64,000 nucleotides of DNA from Rhizobium sp. CF080 (GTDB lineage: Bacteria; Pseudomonadota; Alphaproteobacteria; Rhizobiales; Rhizobiaceae), in contig NZ_AKKC02000005.1 in NCBI RefSeq assembly GCF_000282095.2, positions 124,001 to 188,000 of the forward strand, written 5' to 3'. The stretch's first letter is position 1. The number at the start of each line of letters is the position of its first letter. The position numbers and the translations under genes are program-made. Of the stretch, positions 51,390 through 61,125 are shown piece by piece. Under the pieces are notes generated by a model that saw only the letters and a list, made by a program, of their open reading frames with translations, was not told the origin of the DNA and did not search any database.

Positions 51390-53693
51390 TCAGAATTCCT
51401 GCCAGTCATCCGTTGCCTGTGCGACGGCTGTGTTGCCGCGCGAGACCGGCCGACGGGAGATCGCCGGACGGCTCGGTGCGGCAACGACCGGGCGAGCCTG
51501 TGTTGCCGGTACCGGGGCTCGCATGCGGGCGGCGGTGTCGTGCAGCTGGCTTGATGCGCCGGCACCGCCGAACTGGAACTGCGAAAGAAGATCGCTGAGC
51601 TTGGCGCTTTCCTGTGCAAGACCCGCACCGGCCGCATTCATTTCCTCGACCATCGCGGCGTTCTGCTGGGTCGACTGGTCCATGTGGTTGACGGCGGTGT
51701 TGACCTGCGCAAGGCCGACCGACTGTTCCTGCGCTGCCGTGGCGATTGCATCCATATGCGACGTCACCGTCTGGACAAGCTGTTCGATGGCCGAAAGCCC
51801 CTCGCCCGTATCGCTGACCAGCTTGACGCCTTCGGAGACGGCAACCGCCGAGTTCGAGATCAGGCCCTTGATTTCCTTCGCAGCGTTTGCGGAACGCTGC
51901 GCCAGTTCGCGAACTTCCTGGGCGACGACCGCAAAACCCTTGCCGGCTTCCCCAGCACGAGCTGCCTCGACACCGGCATTCAATGCCAGAAGATTGGTCT
52001 GGAAGGCGATTTCGTCGATCACGCCGATGATCTGGCCGATCTGCTGCGAGGACTTTTCGATCCGTTCCATCGCGGCGACAGTATTGCGGACCACCTCGCC
52101 CGACTGGTCGGCACGGGTGCGGGCATCGCGCACCACGTCACGAGCTTCGGCCGTGCGCTTCGAGGTGGCGACCACGTTCGAGGTGATCTCCTCCAGCGCT
52201 GCCGCGGTCTCTTCGAGCGATGCGGCCTGCTGTTCGGTGCGCTTGGAGAGATTGTCGGAGGCGTCGGATATTTCCTTCGAGCCGCTGTTGACCGTCGAGA
52301 CCGAGTTGCCGACGCTCAAGAGCGCATCGCGCAGCTGACGGACCGAGGTGTTGAAGTCGTGCCGCAGGCCTTCGAACTGCGGCGCCAGGGCATCGTGCAA
52401 CTCGCACTGCATGTCGCCTGCGGCAAGCCGACGAAGTTTGGTGGCCAGTGCGCCAGTCGCTTGGGTCAGGCGGGCTTCGGCTTCCGCCTCGGTCACCTGC
52501 TGCAGCTCGATCCGCTCGGCTTCCGAACGGCGGCGGGTCGCATCTGCTTCCGCCTCGAGCTGATGGTTGCGGATGGCCGCTTCGCGGAACACTTCCACGG
52601 AACGGGCCATGTCGCCGATGCCGTCCTTCCGGTCCGCATAGGGGATCGCCTCTTCCGTATCTCCTGCCGCAAGGCTCGACATCCGTTCGCCGATCCGGCG
52701 GATCGACTTGGACAACAGGCGCGCGATCGCGACCGACAGGCCAATCGCCGCGATGACGAAAGCACCGAGTACCGTCAGCGTAGTCACCACCGAGGAATAG
52801 GCGTCCTCAAGTTTCGACACGGCATTGGCGTGGACGGAGCCTGCAGTATCGACCAGCAACTGACCGACGAAATCGCGGCGTTCCGCCATCGTTTTCGTCC
52901 ATGTGTTGAGATCGGCGGGCGCCGGGGTATAGGCGGTATTCTTCGACATATCGTCGATCTTCTGCTGAAGCCCGCGCCCTGCAGGAGACTGCATGAAGGA
53001 ATTCAGCCGCGACACAACTGCAGGGTCGACGAACTCACGCACGAGCTGGCCATAGATGCGGATCTGGGTCGTTGCGGCACCGAGGCGCGCGAACTCCTCA
53101 AGCGACAATGTCCCGTTCTTGACATATTGCATGCCGATCCGGTTCAGGACCAGATAACCTTCGTTGAACTGCAGAAATGCGTTATAGCCTGTAACGCCCT
53201 GCTGCAGGTCACGATCTTCCATGATGTTGCCTGCACGCGCCGTAACCTGGATCGATGCTGCGGAAATCGGCTGCATGTAGAGGAGCGGCGTCATCGCATC
53301 GATCGGGCCGGCGTCCACCTTGGAGCGAAATTCGGCGAGTTTTGCATATTGCTCGTCCAGGCCACGCTTGATACCCGACAGTATCTGATCGTCGTAACCC
53401 GCCGCAATAACGTCGCCATAGCTTGCCACGATCGCCTTATAGGCAGCATCTGTCTTCTGGCGCATCTGCGGACGCTGATCCGGCGAGGATGCACTTTCAA
53501 CCGGCAGGGCGAGCATGAGCTGTCCGCCTGCTCCGGCCAGACGCTCCAGCGCTGCTGCGCCGCTCAGTTTCTGGTAGTTGCTGTACTCGTCCCGGATGAC
53601 GATCGCACCAAGCACTGCAACAGCCGCCAACGGCACGATCGCAAGGACCGTCAAAAGCGCGCGAAAAGAAAGAGACCACAACAATCTGGCCAT
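51390..53693 (-). CDS. Methyl-accepting chemotaxis protein
   Basis: 767 residues from the ATG at 53693. An N-terminal membrane helix ([20 protein letters not shown]) precedes a helical periplasmic domain to about residue 310. A second membrane helix ([20 protein letters not shown]), a HAMP domain, a second HAMP-like segment and the signalling tip [20 protein letters not shown] follow. The chain ends DDWQEF: a Trp-x2-Phe tail on a linker, the type that tethers CheR and CheB. The sensor region is all-helical like nitrate- or dicarboxylate-sensing four-helix bundles, but the ligand is unknown. It stands alone and is flanked by a terminator. Confidence 0.93.
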   Translation of the reverse strand: MARLLWSLSFRALLTVLAIVPLAAVAVLGAIVIRDEYSNYQKLSGAAALERLAGAGGQLMLALPVESASSPDQRPQMRQKTDAAYKAIVASYGDVIAAGYDDQILSGIKRGLDEQYAKLAEFRSKVDAGPIDAMTPLLYMQPISAASIQVTARAGNIMEDRDLQQGVTGYNAFLQFNEGYLVLNRIGMQYVKNGTLSLEEFARLGAATTQIRIYGQLVREFVDPAVVSRLNSFMQSPAGRGLQQKIDDMSKNTAYTPAPADLNTWTKTMAERRDFVGQLLVDTAGSVHANAVSKLEDAYSSVVTTLTVLGAFVIAAIGLSVAIARLLSKSIRRIGERMSSLAAGDTEEAIPYADRKDGIGDMARSVEVFREAAIRNHQLEAEADATRRRSEAERIELQQVTEAEAEARLTQATGALATKLRRLAAGDMQCELHDALAPQFEGLRHDFNTSVRQLRDALLSVGNSVSTVNSGSKEISDASDNLSKRTEQQAASLEETAAALEEITSNVVATSKRTAEARDVVRDARTRADQSGEVVRNTVAAMERIEKSSQQIGQIIGVIDEIAFQTNLLALNAGVEAARAGEAGKGFAVVAQEVRELAQRSANAAKEIKGLISNSAVAVSEGVKLVSDTGEGLSAIEQLVQTVTSHMDAIATAAQEQSVGLAQVNTAVNHMDQSTQQNAAMVEEMNAAGAGLAQESAKLSDLLSQFQFGGAGASSQLHDTAARMRAPVPATQARPVVAAPSRPAISRRPVSRGNTAVAQATDDWQEF

Positions 53694-54518
53694 GCAACCC
53701 CCCGAAAGAAACTCACCGGGCAACGCAAATTTGATTGCCACGCGATTCCAGAGGCAAACATAAACATCAGATGGTTATAAATTAATTTAGAAGTGTATCT
53801 ATTGCCTTTAGGAGTCGTCGCGCTCGCCACGGGTTTCATCTTTTCAGATCTGTCCACACCGCCCAGAGTATTCCTCGAGGGCAGTTTACTTCTTGCTTTG
53901 AAGTCACATCTCCCTGACAGACAGCTGGTCTGCCTGCGATCTTTCGCAACGACCTGCTGGATACCCACATCAACGAGTTCGATGCGCTTTTCGATGCCGA
54001 CAGGACCTTCTCGAGGACACGAACAGTCGCTCGTCAGACTGCTCCTGACAAAGGAGGACATTACCGAACGCGACGATGCTCGCCGCAGCGAAGCCGAGCA
54101 GAAATGTCAGGGCAGAAGGCGTCTTCGAGCATTCGGCCCTGTCGCTGTGGATTGAGGATTTCTGCCGGATCGCAGTGGCCCAGAAGGGCCGCGTGCCCCC
54201 CATCATGCAGTTTAAGCTGGGTTCATTTTCGCTCGTGCGGCAAAGTCGGCTTCGGGAGATAGCAATGGGCCGCTGGCGTATGGTCAGCGGATTTGGGCGG
54301 CGAAACTGCGACCGGCTCTTCGACCAGTGCGGCGCCAACGTCTCGCGCAACGTTGATTCATCCAACTCCACAGGCGACGGCCACGTTGACCTCACCATGA
54401 CCGTCTCGGCAGGAACTCAATAGGTAGCGCCAAGCGCGAAGACATAGAAGGATTCTCGGATGAAGCAATCATATCGCAAGCATTCACGACCGGCGCGATA
54501 GTTGAGCACGCATTGACA
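53694..54518. other. 825-base region, no firm gene
   Basis: It holds the MCP upstream region plus short frames. The longest, at 53793-54155 and 54076-54423 on the plus strand and 53970-54398 on the minus strand, overlap one another and show no family motif. A hydrophobic opening (LPLGVVALATGFIFS, 53793) is the only protein-like piece. It may be a decayed gene. Confidence 0.4.
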
Positions 54519-56024
54519 TCACTCCACAAACATCTCGTCTCGACCCTTGCGAACGTTCGGAATAATTGCAGCGACCAGGAGAACGGCCGAAACGATGAGC
54601 AGACCTGCGCTGATCGGCTCAGTTATGAATGTCGAAAGGGATCCGCGAGAGAGAATAAGTGCTCGCCGCATGTTCTCCTCCATCAACTTGCCGAGCACAA
54701 AACCGAGCAGAAGAGGCGCTGGTTCAAACCCGCATTTGATCAGCAGATAGCCGACAAGTCCGAAGAGCCCGATTAACATGACATCGGTCGGCAGTGAATT
54801 GATCGAGTATATGCCGATGCAGCAGAAGGCAAGGATTGCCGGGAACATCAGCCGGTAGGGAACCTTCAAGAGCCGCACCCATAGGCCGACCATCGGAAGG
54901 TTGATGACGAGAAGCATCAGGTTCCCGACCCACATAGAAGCAATCATACCCCAAAACAAGCTCGGATTGCCAGTCATGACCTGCGGTCCGGGAATGATAC
55001 CTTGAATGGTCATCGCACCAACCATAAGCGCCATGACCGCATTGCCGGGAATTCCAAGCGTCAGAAGAGGAATGAACGAGGTTTGTGCGCCGGCATTGTT
55101 GGCCGATTCGGGCCCCGCGACACCCTCAATTGCGCCCTTCCCGAAGCGACTGGGGTCCTTTGCAAGCTTCTTTTCCATTGCATAGGAGGCAAAAGGAGCC
55201 AGGACTGCGCCGTTCCCAGGCAGGATGCCGAGTATGGATCCCATCAACGTTCCCCTGAGTACCGGAGCCCATGACTGGCGAAGCTCTTCGCGGTTCGGCA
55301 GAAGTCGCCCAATTGGTTTTCTAACGACGTCGCGGCTTTCCGGCTGCGCAAGGTTGCGCATGATCTCGGCTACCCCAAAGATCCCCATCGCCAACACTGC
55401 AAAATCGATTCCATCGGACAGAAAGATCAAGCCAAAAGTCATCCTCTCATCACCCGTCTCCAGATCAGTGCCGACCGTCGACAGAAGTATGCCCACCAGG
55501 ATCATGGCGACAGCCTTCAAGACAGAACCTCCGGCTAGAACGACGGCAAGCACCAGCCCCATGATCATCAGGGAAAAATATTCCGTCGCGCCGAACATAA
55601 GAGCGACCCGCGTGAGTGGCGCTCCCAAGGCAGCGATCACGAGAGTGGCGACTGAGCCTGCGAAGAACGAGCCGAGCGCGGCGACTGCCAAGGCGGCTCC
55701 GGCGCGCCCTTTTTTTGCCATTTCGTGACCGTCGATAGCCGTCACGACTGAAGTAGCTTCGCCGGGAATATTGACCAGGATCGCAGTAGTCGAACCGCCA
55801 TATTGCGCGCCATAGTAGATGCCCGCGAGCATGATCAGTGACCCAGTAGGATCGAGACTGAATGTAATTGGCAACAGCATGGCAATCGTGGCGACCGGCC
55901 CCACGCCTGGAAGTACACCGATCAACGTACCGACAAGGCATCCCAGGAAGGCAAGTCCAAGGTTCTGAAGTCCGAGCGCTACGGAAAATCCGAGCGACAA
56001 GTTGGAAAGAAATGTTTCCATCAC
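54519..56024 (-). CDS. tctA: Tripartite tricarboxylate transporter, large permease TctA
   Basis: 501 residues, paralogous to the TctA at 33173-34681: GTLIGVLPGVGPVATIAMLL, YYGAQYGGSTTAILVNIPGE, TAIDGHEMAKKGRAGAAL and GILPGNGAVLAPFASYAMEK. The ATG overlaps the tctB stop by 4 bases. It ends the leftward catabolic operon that starts with the amidohydrolase, so its substrate is probably the aromatic or organic acid that operon degrades rather than citrate. Confidence 0.93.
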   Translation of the reverse strand: MMETFLSNLSLGFSVALGLQNLGLAFLGCLVGTLIGVLPGVGPVATIAMLLPITFSLDPTGSLIMLAGIYYGAQYGGSTTAILVNIPGEATSVVTAIDGHEMAKKGRAGAALAVAALGSFFAGSVATLVIAALGAPLTRVALMFGATEYFSLMIMGLVLAVVLAGGSVLKAVAMILVGILLSTVGTDLETGDERMTFGLIFLSDGIDFAVLAMGIFGVAEIMRNLAQPESRDVVRKPIGRLLPNREELRQSWAPVLRGTLMGSILGILPGNGAVLAPFASYAMEKKLAKDPSRFGKGAIEGVAGPESANNAGAQTSFIPLLTLGIPGNAVMALMVGAMTIQGIIPGPQVMTGNPSLFWGMIASMWVGNLMLLVINLPMVGLWVRLLKVPYRLMFPAILAFCCIGIYSINSLPTDVMLIGLFGLVGYLLIKCGFEPAPLLLGFVLGKLMEENMRRALILSRGSLSTFITEPISAGLLIVSAVLLVAAIIPNVRKGRDEMFVE

Positions 56025-56659
56025 TCGCTCTCCCCGCTATCGGCAAGACCGGACTTTCGGCCCGTGTAAAAGACCGCCACGGCGGCTGCGATCATGACCA
56101 GCGCCGAGATCCGCAAGATCGATTTCGCAGACCAGCCATCGGGAAATATTTCGATGACCGCTTGCGGAAATACCGGGATGGGAAGGTTCAACATATCGCA
56201 GAACACGAGCATGCAGCAGGGCGTAAGCCCAAGCGAAAGCACTACAAGCTCGCGGATTCGCGCTTCGGCACTCGCCTTACCTCCGATGATGATGCTGAGT
56301 GGAACAGCGACGATGAGGCCGAGACCTGGTGTTGTCACAGGCCCGATGGTCAAAGGTCGGATAGTTGCCGAGAACGCGAAGATTGCGAGGATGATCAGGA
56401 GCGGGCCTTGCAAATTTCCCCGCTCCAGACGTTCACCGCTTTTCAGAAATGCCGATACGAACAGCACGACCCCGCAAAGACAAACCGCCCATGCCAGAAT
56501 GCGCGGTAACATTCCCGATCCCATGGCGCTGAGCGTACCCGGATCGAGGTCGCGGGTAAGCCACAGGGCCATCGCCGCGATCAATATAAGTGCAATACCG
56601 CCCGCAAAGTTTTGAGGTGCTATGAGCCCCTTTGCGGGATGTTTCAGTCGGCTGGTCAT
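56021..56659 (-). CDS. tctB: Tripartite tricarboxylate transporter, small permease TctB
   Basis: 212 residues, longer than the other TctB, with four to five hydrophobic segments: NFAGGIALILIAAMALWLTR, the signature GTLSAMGSGMLPRILAWAVC, LLIILAIFAFSATIRPLTIG, GLIVAVPLSIIIGGKA and VMIAAAVAVFYTGRKSG. It overlaps tctA by 4 bases and follows tctC by 48 bases. Confidence 0.88.
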   Translation of the reverse strand: MTSRLKHPAKGLIAPQNFAGGIALILIAAMALWLTRDLDPGTLSAMGSGMLPRILAWAVCLCGVVLFVSAFLKSGERLERGNLQGPLLIILAIFAFSATIRPLTIGPVTTPGLGLIVAVPLSIIIGGKASAEARIRELVVLSLGLTPCCMLVFCDMLNLPIPVFPQAVIEIFPDGWSAKSILRISALVMIAAAVAVFYTGRKSGLADSGESE

Positions 56660-56707
56660 ATGGTTTCGTCCCTCTTACGCGTTTCTCGTCATGTCACGGG
56701 AAACCGC

Positions 56708-57688
56708 TCAGTTCGGCTCCATGCCAAGGGAATGAATGACCTTTCCCGTCGAAACAAGTTGCGCGTCCAGAAAGGCTTTTGCGCCTGCCGGCGTCACAAT
56801 TTCGCCGCTCTCGATCTCAAACCCGAGCGTCGGAGCGCGCGCAAGTACATCTGGCTCCGCTAGTGCCTTGGCAATCGCCTTGCTCATGCTGTCGATGATT
56901 GCCTCAGGTGTACCTGCGGGCGCCATCACCATGAACCAGCCCTGGAGATCGATATCCTTGAAGTTCTCCGAGATCGACTGCACGTCGGGGAGCGATGGAA
57001 CTCGCTGGTTGCCAGCCACAGCGATAGGGCGCAGTGATCCATCCTTAATAAACGCTTCGACCACTGACGCCGACTGGATTGTCACCGGGGTTCGGCCGGT
57101 GATGCTATCCTGCACGGCGTTGTTGATGTTGTTGTAAGGCACCAGCACGAATTTGGAGCCGGACTGCTTGTTAATCGATTGGGCGATCAGCCCAGAAATA
57201 TTGCGAGGGCCGTCTACTGCAATGCTGAGCGTACCTGGTGCTTCCTTTTCGAGTGCAAGCAGTTCGGTCAGATTGTTTGCTTTAATTTTGGGGTTCACCA
57301 ACAGGAGCAGGTGGCTGCGGGCCACCTTGGATACGGCAATGAAGTCTTTTGCGGGATCGTAAGAAAGCGACTTAACTGTAAAGGGGTTGGTGACCAGGGC
57401 TGCCGAGGTGCCGAACAGGAACGTGTAGCCATCGGCGTTGGCGCGAGCGACTGACTGTGTACCAACGACGTTGCCAGCACCGGGCCGGTTTTCGACGATG
57501 AATTGCTGACCCAGCGTACGGGACAACTTGTCGGTAATGATGCGGGCAAGAACATCGGGGCTGCTCCCCGCGGCCTGGGATACGACGACCGTTACGGGCC
57601 GTTGAGGCCAGTCGGCAGCGTCTGCTGCCCCGAAAGCCATTAGCGAGCCGAGGCCAGCTACGATCATGCGTCTCGAAAATTTCAACAT
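56708..57688 (-). CDS. tctC: Tripartite tricarboxylate transporter binding protein (TctC/Bug)
   Basis: 326 residues. A signal peptide (about 1-25, ending GAADAAD) precedes a Bug domain with WPQRPVTVVVSQAAGSSPDV, ITDKLSRTLGQQFIVENRPG, AGNVVGTQSVARANADGYTF, LVPYNNINNAVQDSITGRTP and VPSLPDVQSISENF. Strong ribosome-binding site GGAGGAGGATAGT. It lies between the FAH-family gene (45-base gap) and tctB. The ligand is inferred to be the aromatic or organic acid feeding the operon. Confidence 0.92.
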   Translation of the reverse strand: MLKFSRRMIVAGLGSLMAFGAADAADWPQRPVTVVVSQAAGSSPDVLARIITDKLSRTLGQQFIVENRPGAGNVVGTQSVARANADGYTFLFGTSAALVTNPFTVKSLSYDPAKDFIAVSKVARSHLLLLVNPKIKANNLTELLALEKEAPGTLSIAVDGPRNISGLIAQSINKQSGSKFVLVPYNNINNAVQDSITGRTPVTIQSASVVEAFIKDGSLRPIAVAGNQRVPSLPDVQSISENFKDIDLQGWFMVMAPAGTPEAIIDSMSKAIAKALAEPDVLARAPTLGFEIESGEIVTPAGAKAFLDAQLVSTGKVIHSLGMEPN

Positions 57689-57733
57689 ACTATCCTCCTC
57701 CAGGTTATCGTGTGTCGCCGCGCGCTGATCGGG

Positions 57734-58582
57734 TTAGCGGATCTCGTCGGCAATAGAATTCCGCAGCGTTCCCAATTTGTCGATTTCCACCTCCACGACA
57801 TCGCCCGGCCTCATCCAGAGCGGTGGATTGCGCTTGGCACCAACACCGCCCGGCGTGCCGCTGACGATGACGTCGCCGGCCTCGAGGCGCGTAAAGGTCG
57901 AGCAATATTCGATCTGCCGCGCGATATCGAAGATCATCTGGGCGAAGGTCGCATCCTGCACCACTTCGCCATTCAGGCGGGTCTGCAGGCGCAGGTCGGC
58001 CAGCGGGCCGAGTTCGTCGGGCGTCATCATCCACGGGCCGAACGCGCCGGTATCCGGGAAATTCTTGCCCGGCGTGAACTGGTGCGTGTGGTACTGGAAA
58101 TCACGGACGCTGCCGTCGTTATAGCAGGCATAGCCCGCCACATGGCTCATCGCTTCGTCGCGGGAAATATAACGGCCCGGCTTGCCGATGATGACGGCGA
58201 GCTCGCCCTCGAAATCGAGATGGGTCGAAACTTTCGGTCGGATGATCGGTGCGAGATGACCGGTCTGGCTATTAGCGTAACGCGAGAAAATCGTCGGATT
58301 TTCCACTTCGGTTCGGCCGGTCTCCTTGCGATGCATCTCGTAGTTCAGGCCGACGCATAGGATCTTGTCGGGATTGGGCACGACCGGCAGCCATTCGACT
58401 TCGGAGATCGGCGTTGCGGCTGCGGAAGCGGCGGCTGCGGCCACACCGGCGAAATTCGCGGTGATCGCAGCCTTGAGGTCGGCATACCGGCCGGCGAGTG
58501 CCGCACCGGCATCACGGAAGGTATCGCCTTCAACGACACCCCAGGTGGTGCGGCCAGCGATCTTGACGGTGGAAAGTCTCAT
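57734..58582 (-). CDS. Fumarylacetoacetate hydrolase-family protein
   Basis: 282 residues from the ATG at 58582 (AGGAG upstream). FAH features: LCVGLNYEMHRKETGRTEVE, the metal site LDFEGELAVIIGKPG, HQFTPGKNFPDTGAFGPWM and SGTPGGVGAKRNPPLWMRPG. In an operon with an extradiol-type dioxygenase it would act on the ring-cleavage product as a hydrolase, hydratase or decarboxylase. It is a paralogue, not a copy, of the FAH gene at 14768-15607. Confidence 0.9.
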   Translation of the reverse strand: MRLSTVKIAGRTTWGVVEGDTFRDAGAALAGRYADLKAAITANFAGVAAAAASAAATPISEVEWLPVVPNPDKILCVGLNYEMHRKETGRTEVENPTIFSRYANSQTGHLAPIIRPKVSTHLDFEGELAVIIGKPGRYISRDEAMSHVAGYACYNDGSVRDFQYHTHQFTPGKNFPDTGAFGPWMMTPDELGPLADLRLQTRLNGEVVQDATFAQMIFDIARQIEYCSTFTRLEAGDVIVSGTPGGVGAKRNPPLWMRPGDVVEVEIDKLGTLRNSIADEIR

Positions 58583-58619
58583 TGTCTTACTCCTGAAAGG
58601 GTGTCTATCGAAAGGCGTG

Positions 58620-60197
58620 TCAGGCAAGGCGGACGCTCAGGTCGGCAATCTGCTGGCGAAGCGTCTCGACATTCTGGGCGGCGCCGAAAACGTAATGATC
58701 CGGACGGACGAGAGCGGCGATGACGCCATGCCGGTCGAACCAAGCGGAAAGCACACCATCCTTTTCGCGAAGCGCTGTCGGATCGGCAGCATCATCTCCT
58801 TGAGGAGCGACGGCCCTTACCACGATCCCATCGATCGATCCGGCCAGCGCTTCTCCCTCGCCGGCCCCGATGCGGCGACCGTCGAGAACCAGCCGCCACT
58901 CCGGTCCGGTGAACTTATCCAACAGGCGCGGAGAAGCGCCTTCGACGATCGCCGGCTGCGGGAAGAGCAGCCCTCGTGCCGGGGTGCTCTCTTTTGCGAT
59001 CAATCCATCCTCAATGGGCGGGACGATTTCCTGGCGGGTAATGGTGAGCGGTTTGCCGCCGCCATCGGCGAGAATCTTGGCATCGCGTGCGGCAGCGGCT
59101 TCCGGATCGCGCTCGCAGATCGTCTGACCGATCGCCTTGATCTTGCCGGTCAGCGTCTGCACATGCCGTTTCCGTTCAACCGTATATGTATCGAGCAGTG
59201 CCTCTGATGACTGCCCCTTCAGGATGCGATCAAGCCTCCAGACGAGATTGGACACGTCACGCAGACCCTGGCACATGCCCTGTCCGATGAACGGTGGCTG
59301 CTGGTGCGCGGCGTCGCCGGCGATCAGCACGCGCCCACGGCGCCAATCGTCAGCCACCAGTGCGTGGAAGCGGTAGGCAGCTGCGCGCCAGAGGTCGCCC
59401 TCTTCAGGGGTCAGCCAGGGCGACAGCAACTGCCACACATTTTCCGGCTTTTCCATTTCGCGCGGATTCTCACCCGGCAGGAGCATGATCTCCCAGCGGC
59501 GATGGTTTTTCGGCCCCATGATGTAACTTGTTGGCCGTGCCGGATTGCAGAACTGCGCCGATGTCTGCGGCAGCTTGCCCAGGGCGTCCTCATGAACCTG
59601 CACGTCCACCACCAACCACGGTTCGTCGAAGACCAGGTCCTCGAACTTTATGCCGGACTGTTCGCGTACCTGGCTCCATGCTCCATCGCAGCCGATCACG
59701 TATTTCGCCGCGACTTTCCAGGTCTTGCCGGCGGCGTCCTTCAGCGTGGCGACGACCTCATCCGCCTGCGGATCGAGACCGATCATTTCCGTGCCAAGCT
59801 CAACCGTCACGCAATCGAAGCTTTCGGCATGCTGCCGCATGACAGCCTCGACCGGCGGCTGGGTGAATACCATGCTCGGCGTGTAGCCTAGCGGATACGG
59901 CTCCGGCACCATGTCGATGCGGCGGATGAGTTGTCCCTGTGCACCGAAATGCTGGGAGGCCGTGAACGGCGCGATATAAGGCAGCACCTGGTCGGCAATA
60001 CCCATATTGTCAAAGTGCCGCAGGATCTCGTGGTCGATCGCGATGGCGCGCGGCTTGTCGTAGATATCTGTCAGCCGATCCACAACGAGCGTGGAATGTC
60101 CGCGTGCGCCGAGCATGCCGGCGGCAACTGCGCCGGCCGGACCGAAGCCCACCACCAGCACGTCATATCGGTTCGAAATATCGTTCTCGTTCGTCAC
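58620..60197 (-). CDS. FAD-dependent aromatic hydroxylase (MhpA-like)
   Basis: 525 residues with a GTG start behind AGAGGCTTTCCC. It is a class A flavoprotein monooxygenase: FAD-binding VVGFGPAGAVAAGMLGARG near the N-terminus, the DG motif in GCDGAWSQVREQSGI, and the second FAD motif RVLIAGDAAHQQPPFIGQGM. A C-terminal thioredoxin-like domain follows from about residue 400. Family members such as MhpA hydroxylate phenolic acids with NAD(P)H and O2 to give catechols. The dioxygenase gene upstream and the FAH gene downstream support hydroxylation followed by meta-cleavage. Confidence 0.9.
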   Translation of the reverse strand: MTNENDISNRYDVLVVGFGPAGAVAAGMLGARGHSTLVVDRLTDIYDKPRAIAIDHEILRHFDNMGIADQVLPYIAPFTASQHFGAQGQLIRRIDMVPEPYPLGYTPSMVFTQPPVEAVMRQHAESFDCVTVELGTEMIGLDPQADEVVATLKDAAGKTWKVAAKYVIGCDGAWSQVREQSGIKFEDLVFDEPWLVVDVQVHEDALGKLPQTSAQFCNPARPTSYIMGPKNHRRWEIMLLPGENPREMEKPENVWQLLSPWLTPEEGDLWRAAAYRFHALVADDWRRGRVLIAGDAAHQQPPFIGQGMCQGLRDVSNLVWRLDRILKGQSSEALLDTYTVERKRHVQTLTGKIKAIGQTICERDPEAAAARDAKILADGGGKPLTITRQEIVPPIEDGLIAKESTPARGLLFPQPAIVEGASPRLLDKFTGPEWRLVLDGRRIGAGEGEALAGSIDGIVVRAVAPQGDDAADPTALREKDGVLSAWFDRHGVIAALVRPDHYVFGAAQNVETLRQQIADLSVRLA

Positions 60198-60227
60198 GGG
60201 AAAGCCTCTGCAACTGAAACGGCGGTG

Positions 60228-61121
60228 TCAGGCGCCGGAAAATCCGATGGAAATCTGCGCCTTCTTGCAGGCGTCGCTTTTTGGAGGCGCAATGCCCCAA
60301 TGGTCTGTCCGGCCCGGCGGCCACACCCATTCTTCCGGCCCGCGGACACGATAGCCGTCATCGACCTGAAGCACCTCGGCGGTGTATTCGATCACCACGC
60401 CCTGCGGATCGATGAAATAAGCGAAGACATTGTCCCCAGGCCCGTGCCGTCCAACGCCCCAGCCGATCGGATACCCCTGATCAACGACCAGCCCGGAACC
60501 GCGCATGACGGATTCCAGGTCGGGCATCAGAAAAGCGACGTGGTTCAGTCCGTTGGCCGACGCTTCCGCCAGCACCACAGCGTGATGGTCGGCATTGCAG
60601 CACAGAAACGCCATGAGCTTGGAGCGGTCCGTCAGACGGAAGCCCAGGACATCCCGGTAGAAGCTTGAAAGTGCCTCGATCTGCGCGCTGTTGATATTGA
60701 CATGGGCGAGGCGGTGCGGCCGATTGGCGATGATTGCGCCTTGTCGGCGGCGATCTCCATGCACGAATTCCAGCACCGAACCCTGTGGCTCCCGGATAAC
60801 GAAACGCTCACCGCCGGAAGGTGCATCGGCAGGCCCCGGTTCTCTCAGCACGACACAACCCGCTGCGACCGTTTTAGCAAAAAGCGAATGCAGGTCTTCG
60901 GCGGAGCGTACGCGGAAAGTGGTCTTGCGCAGCTCCGAACGGTCGCTCCGCTTTAGCTCCAGCACGTGAAAATCGTCGCCTGTCGCCGCCAAGAAGACCT
61001 TGTCCTCTGTTTCGGCTACGATATCCAGCCCCCAAACGCGGGTGTAGAAATCGACGGAAGCTGGGAGATCGGGCGTACCCAGTTCGACACTACGCAGGGC
61101 GGAAACAGGAAAATCGGTCAT
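60228..61121 (-). CDS. VOC-family extradiol-type dioxygenase
   Basis: 297 residues with two vicinal-oxygen-chelate modules. The first begins LRSVELGTPDLPASVDFYTR. The second begins HRLAHVNINSAQIEALSSFY and supplies candidate metal ligands His (AHVNIN), His (GLNHVAFLMPD) and Glu (VIEYTAEVLQ), the usual 2-His-1-Glu set. GDNVFAYFIDPQGVVIEYTA is typical of type I extradiol dioxygenases. The start at 61121 lies 4 bases after the amidohydrolase stop; an ATG at 61136 overlaps it. It is likely to cleave the catechol made by the FAD hydroxylase. Confidence 0.88.
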   Translation of the reverse strand: MTDFPVSALRSVELGTPDLPASVDFYTRVWGLDIVAETEDKVFLAATGDDFHVLELKRSDRSELRKTTFRVRSAEDLHSLFAKTVAAGCVVLREPGPADAPSGGERFVIREPQGSVLEFVHGDRRRQGAIIANRPHRLAHVNINSAQIEALSSFYRDVLGFRLTDRSKLMAFLCCNADHHAVVLAEASANGLNHVAFLMPDLESVMRGSGLVVDQGYPIGWGVGRHGPGDNVFAYFIDPQGVVIEYTAEVLQVDDGYRVRGPEEWVWPPGRTDHWGIAPPKSDACKKAQISIGFSGA

Positions 61122-61125
61122 CTGA

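Noticed and set aside
51684..53780. 698-codon open frame on the plus strand
   Set aside because: It is the antisense of the chemoreceptor gene; its peptide shows no family and consists of Arg/Asp/Gly-rich shadow sequence.
53793..54423. Overlapping plus-strand frames of 120 and 115 codons
   Set aside because: They overlap each other and a minus-strand frame of similar length; no start signal or family feature separates them from chance.
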